Positions 61,409 through 64,000 of a stretch of DNA of 64,000 nucleotides are shown piece after piece; the stretch's first letter is position 1, and each line of letters starts with the position of its first letter. Origin of the DNA: Runella aurantiaca (GTDB taxonomy: Bacteria > Bacteroidota > Bacteroidia > Cytophagales > Spirosomataceae). A model generated the notes under the pieces. That model ran no database searches. It saw nothing but the letters and a program-made list of their open reading frames with translations, and was not told the DNA's origin. The translations under genes were made by a program, and so were the position numbers. The stretch lies in the NCBI RefSeq assembly GCF_003339505.1, contig NZ_QPIW01000023.1:1-64000 (forward strand), in the 5' to 3' direction.

Positions 61409-63454
61409 ATGAAAAAATGTTTGTTTTGCTTTTGCTGTCTTTGCTTTTCGGCTCACGCCCAAAAAACCGATTCCTTGCTACGGGTATTGGCAAAAACAGC
61501 GGTTGATACCCATAAAGTAAACGTTTTGTACGACCTAGGACGGGCTTTTTGGCTTCAGGGAAACGATTCATTGGGAAAGATGTACTGTAATCAATCAGTG
61601 CTTCTAGCGCAAAAGCTTCATCATTTGCGCGGCGAAGCCAAAGCAAGGTTACAATTGGTTCGAATTGAAAATGAATATCTTACCGACCTAAACACCGCTT
61701 ACACCCACCTCGACGCCACCTTAAAAATTGCAAAATCTCTTCCTGATAAATCATTGGAAGGGCAAGTGTATTTTCGTCGGGCCCAACTGTATGAGAGTTT
61801 TTTCGAGAAACAATCACAAGTAAATCAACTGCTTAATCAGGCCTTACGATTATTTATTGAAACCAAAGATAAAACCTGGCAGGGCACCGTGTATGCCGAA
61901 ATGGCTCTTTTGCTCATCAGCGACGGTAAATACGCTGCTGCCATAGACTTGATGCTCAAGGCGCGCAGACTTCAGGAAGAAACCAATGACCTGATGGCCT
62001 TGCGCTCTACCATTCCCAATTTAGGGAGTTTTTACCGCGAAATGGGCCGTTACGAAAACGCCTTGGCCTGTTTCAAAGAAGCCGAAGTCATTGCCCAAAA
62101 ACTTAATGACGAACGCCTACGGGCGTACATTTTCAGCCAACGGGCCGAGATTTTTGAAAACCAGGGTAAATACAAAGAAGCATTGGATTCGTATCAACGC
62201 GCGGCCAAAATCCACGAGTTTTCGCAGGCAACTCAGTGGTTACCAAGAGCGTACGGACGAATTGGCGGGGCATATTTTAAATTAAAAGAATACGAAAAAG
62301 CACTGCAATACACTCGTGCTGCGGATAGTTTATACAAAAGCCAAATAGACTCTAACGAATCCTTAGATCACCTTTCACAAATCAATTTTGGCAAGATTTA
62401 TTTGGTTTTTAAACAATACCAAAAAGTAATTTCGTATGCCCAAACTGGGTTGGAATGGGCGGCAGGTTCGGAGCCACCGCTGCGCAAGGAAATGGCCGAA
62501 TACCACCGTCAACTGGCCCAAGCCTATGAGTCGTTGGGCCAATCTCAAAAGGCGCTTTTTCATTTCAAAAACTATAAAGCCGAGTCAGACAGTATTCTTA
62601 ACAACGAGGCGCTCCAAAAAATCACCGTTTCTTCCATGACCTATGAATTTGAAAAACAACAACAAGCCAACAAACTTCGCATTCAAACCCTTGAAAACGA
62701 ACAGCTTACCCAGGCGCGCAACATTCTTATTGGACTTTCACTTTTGGGAGTACTAGGGTTTGGGTTTGTGTTGTGGTCCAATCGTAGGCTAAAAACCAAA
62801 AATGAAGAACTGAAAACGAAAAATAGAGAAATAGAGGAAGCGCTTTTCAAAGGACAAAAAATTGAACGCAAACGCGTGGCTTCCGAACTTCACGACAACC
62901 TCAACACCAAACTTGCCGCCGTCAGATGGCATTTGGAAGCCATGCAGGCCGAAGACTTTAATCCTTTTAACCAAAAGATTCACAGTCGGTTGATAGATAT
63001 GGCCAATGATGTTTACGCCGATGTCCGGCTAATTTCGCACAATATGCTCCCAGCCGAACTAGAAACCCACGGACTGGTCTCTGCTTTACAAAAATTGGTG
63101 GAAAAACTGAACGTAAACACAAAAACCGAATTTCATTTTGTAGCTGATGCAGACCAAACGCGCCCTCCGTCGCAGGTAGAACATGAGCTTTACAACATCG
63201 CACTGGAATTGGTCAACAATGTGCTCAAACACGCCCAAGCCACAGAAGTATGGATAAGTTTGAGCCAAACTGAAACCCAACTCTCGCTGACCGTCAGCGA
63301 CAATGGCGTTGGAATGCCCACCGAAAGTCAATCGGACGGAATGGGAATGCAAAATTTACAAAACAGAGTGGACGTTTTGACCGGAAAGCTAACGCTTGAC
63401 AGTTCGCCCGAAACTGGCACCAAAGTGAGCGTTGAAATACCTATTCAATTATGA
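61409..63454 (+). CDS. TPR-containing sensor histidine kinase (HisKA_3 type)
   Basis: 681 aa from the ATG at 61409, which gives a signal peptide (MKKCLFCFCCLCFSAHAQ); the frame is open upstream over the promoter only. Residues 20-420 are tetratricopeptide-like repeats in the periplasm (e.g. YENALACFKEAEVIAQKL, YKEALDSYQRAAKIHEF). A membrane helix is at about 436-458 and a coiled coil follows. The HisKA_3 region is IERKRVASELHDNLNTKLAAV with phospho-His495, and the HATPase has ELVNNVLKHA, SDNGVGMP and GMGMQNLQNRV. It should pair with a NarL/LuxR-type response regulator, which is not seen here. Confidence 0.93.
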   Translation: MKKCLFCFCCLCFSAHAQKTDSLLRVLAKTAVDTHKVNVLYDLGRAFWLQGNDSLGKMYCNQSVLLAQKLHHLRGEAKARLQLVRIENEYLTDLNTAYTHLDATLKIAKSLPDKSLEGQVYFRRAQLYESFFEKQSQVNQLLNQALRLFIETKDKTWQGTVYAEMALLLISDGKYAAAIDLMLKARRLQEETNDLMALRSTIPNLGSFYREMGRYENALACFKEAEVIAQKLNDERLRAYIFSQRAEIFENQGKYKEALDSYQRAAKIHEFSQATQWLPRAYGRIGGAYFKLKEYEKALQYTRAADSLYKSQIDSNESLDHLSQINFGKIYLVFKQYQKVISYAQTGLEWAAGSEPPLRKEMAEYHRQLAQAYESLGQSQKALFHFKNYKAESDSILNNEALQKITVSSMTYEFEKQQQANKLRIQTLENEQLTQARNILIGLSLLGVLGFGFVLWSNRRLKTKNEELKTKNREIEEALFKGQKIERKRVASELHDNLNTKLAAVRWHLEAMQAEDFNPFNQKIHSRLIDMANDVYADVRLISHNMLPAELETHGLVSALQKLVEKLNVNTKTEFHFVADADQTRPPSQVEHELYNIALELVNNVLKHAQATEVWISLSQTETQLSLTVSDNGVGMPTESQSDGMGMQNLQNRVDVLTGKLTLDSSPETGTKVSVEIPIQL

Positions 63455-64000
63455 AAAAAACCGTATGCTTCCTTCTTCTTTTCCCCTTTTCCTTGGGTTT
63501 TATGCAGGCCCAAAACCCGCTGCTAGACAGTCTTATCCACCACATAAACGACTTATCCACAAAAAAGGCTTCTATCCAACGAGATACCAACATCATTCTG
63601 AGTCTGAGCTTACTGACCGAGCGCTCACTTAATATGGGCGATTCACGTAATCAGTTTTTTTTGGATTCGTTACAACGTTTTACAAAAAAAACCAATTGGC
63701 CCAAAGGCTTAGGCTTACATGAACGGGCTTTGGGAAAACAAAACGACGTGAAGGGAAATTATACCGAAGCGCTCAAGCATTACACCAACGCTATTCAACT
63801 CCTCAAAAAAGCAGGAGGGGATTCTTTTGAACTGGCGTACGCTTACGTATTGGCCGCTTTTGTTTTGAACAATAATGGATTGACAGACAAATGCCTTGAG
63901 ATACTGAATGAAGCCCTGCCTTATGCCAACGCCACCAAAAACAAGAACAATTTGTGCTGGATTTACGATTTTCTAGGCGACTATAATTACTATGATTCAT
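63451..64000 (+). CDS. TPR protein, probable second sensor kinase (partial, right edge)
   Basis: The ATG at 63451 overlaps the previous stop by 4 bp (ATGA), and the frame stays open to the end of the window (183 codons). It starts with a signal peptide (MKKTVCFLLLFPFSLGFMQAQ) and continues with helical repeats (GNYTEALKHYTNAIQLL, YAYVLAAFVLNNNGLTDKCLEILNEAL) like those of the upstream kinase. The remainder lies outside, so kinase domains are only inferred from the paralogous neighbour. Confidence 0.85.
   Translation, partial: MKKTVCFLLLFPFSLGFMQAQNPLLDSLIHHINDLSTKKASIQRDTNIILSLSLLTERSLNMGDSRNQFFLDSLQRFTKKTNWPKGLGLHERALGKQNDVKGNYTEALKHYTNAIQLLKKAGGDSFELAYAYVLAAFVLNNNGLTDKCLEILNEALPYANATKNKNNLCWIYDFLGDYNYYDS

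Overview
The window looks like chromosomal DNA of a Bacteroidota member, probably of the Cytophagales (a Runella/Dyadobacter/Spirosoma-like organism; the genus is inference). Evidence: promoters of the type TTG-N19/20-TAnnTTTG upstream of the rRNA and tRNA genes, start sites mostly without a Shine-Dalgarno sequence, a porT gene overlapping ubiE, an S46 dipeptidyl peptidase, a serine palmitoyltransferase, an OmpA protein with a beta-propeller, and large TPR sensor kinases. Gene density is high. I see no insertion sequence, prophage, CRISPR array or obvious pseudogene.

Layout. 1-116 is the 5' end of a 16S rRNA gene leaving the window on the minus strand, with three tandem promoters behind it (299-550). 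0.6-8.4 kb holds metabolic genes: GH63-like glucosidase, AhpD-like protein, an exported MTA/SAH nucleosidase, a neutral-ceramidase-like protein and a biotin-dependent carboxyltransferase. 8.5-11.7 kb is a short exopolysaccharide/glycan block (two glycosyltransferases, PglC-like phosphoglycosyltransferase, PglD-like acetyltransferase). 12-24 kb carries ubiE-porT, a 2OG-Fe dioxygenase, chromate transporter, S46 peptidase, der, era, an initiator tRNA, an exported oxidoreductase and serine palmitoyltransferase. 24.2-28.6 kb is a second glycan block (polymerase/ligase, two glycosyltransferases, a zinc-ribbon methyltransferase). 28.8-33.2 kb holds an esterase, a PspC protein, a Tat-exported phosphotriesterase-like protein, a bacterial GRAS-domain protein and a DUF433/DUF5615 pair. 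33.3-49.8 kb mixes beta-oxidation (FadN-like and FadE-like proteins, whose genes share a 16-bp operator), prfA, a CDGSH iron-sulfur protein, a FAN1-like nuclease, a molybdenum hydroxylase pair and aat.

The most intriguing region is 49.8-64 kb. It encodes two Ser/Thr kinases, a PP2C phosphatase, a transmembrane protein joining a cytoplasmic FHA domain to a periplasmic trypsin-like protease, an ABC exporter, an unknown two-helix membrane protein, an MFS transporter operon with two very small, related membrane peptides, and two tandem TPR proteins, the first a sensor histidine kinase. Three intergenic stretches (55.95, 59.26 and 61.3 kb) carry copies of one motif made of direct repeats of roughly GGAAAACCTACATTT at about 24-bp period, which suggests a co-regulated envelope signalling system. 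This is my leading candidate for something undescribed.
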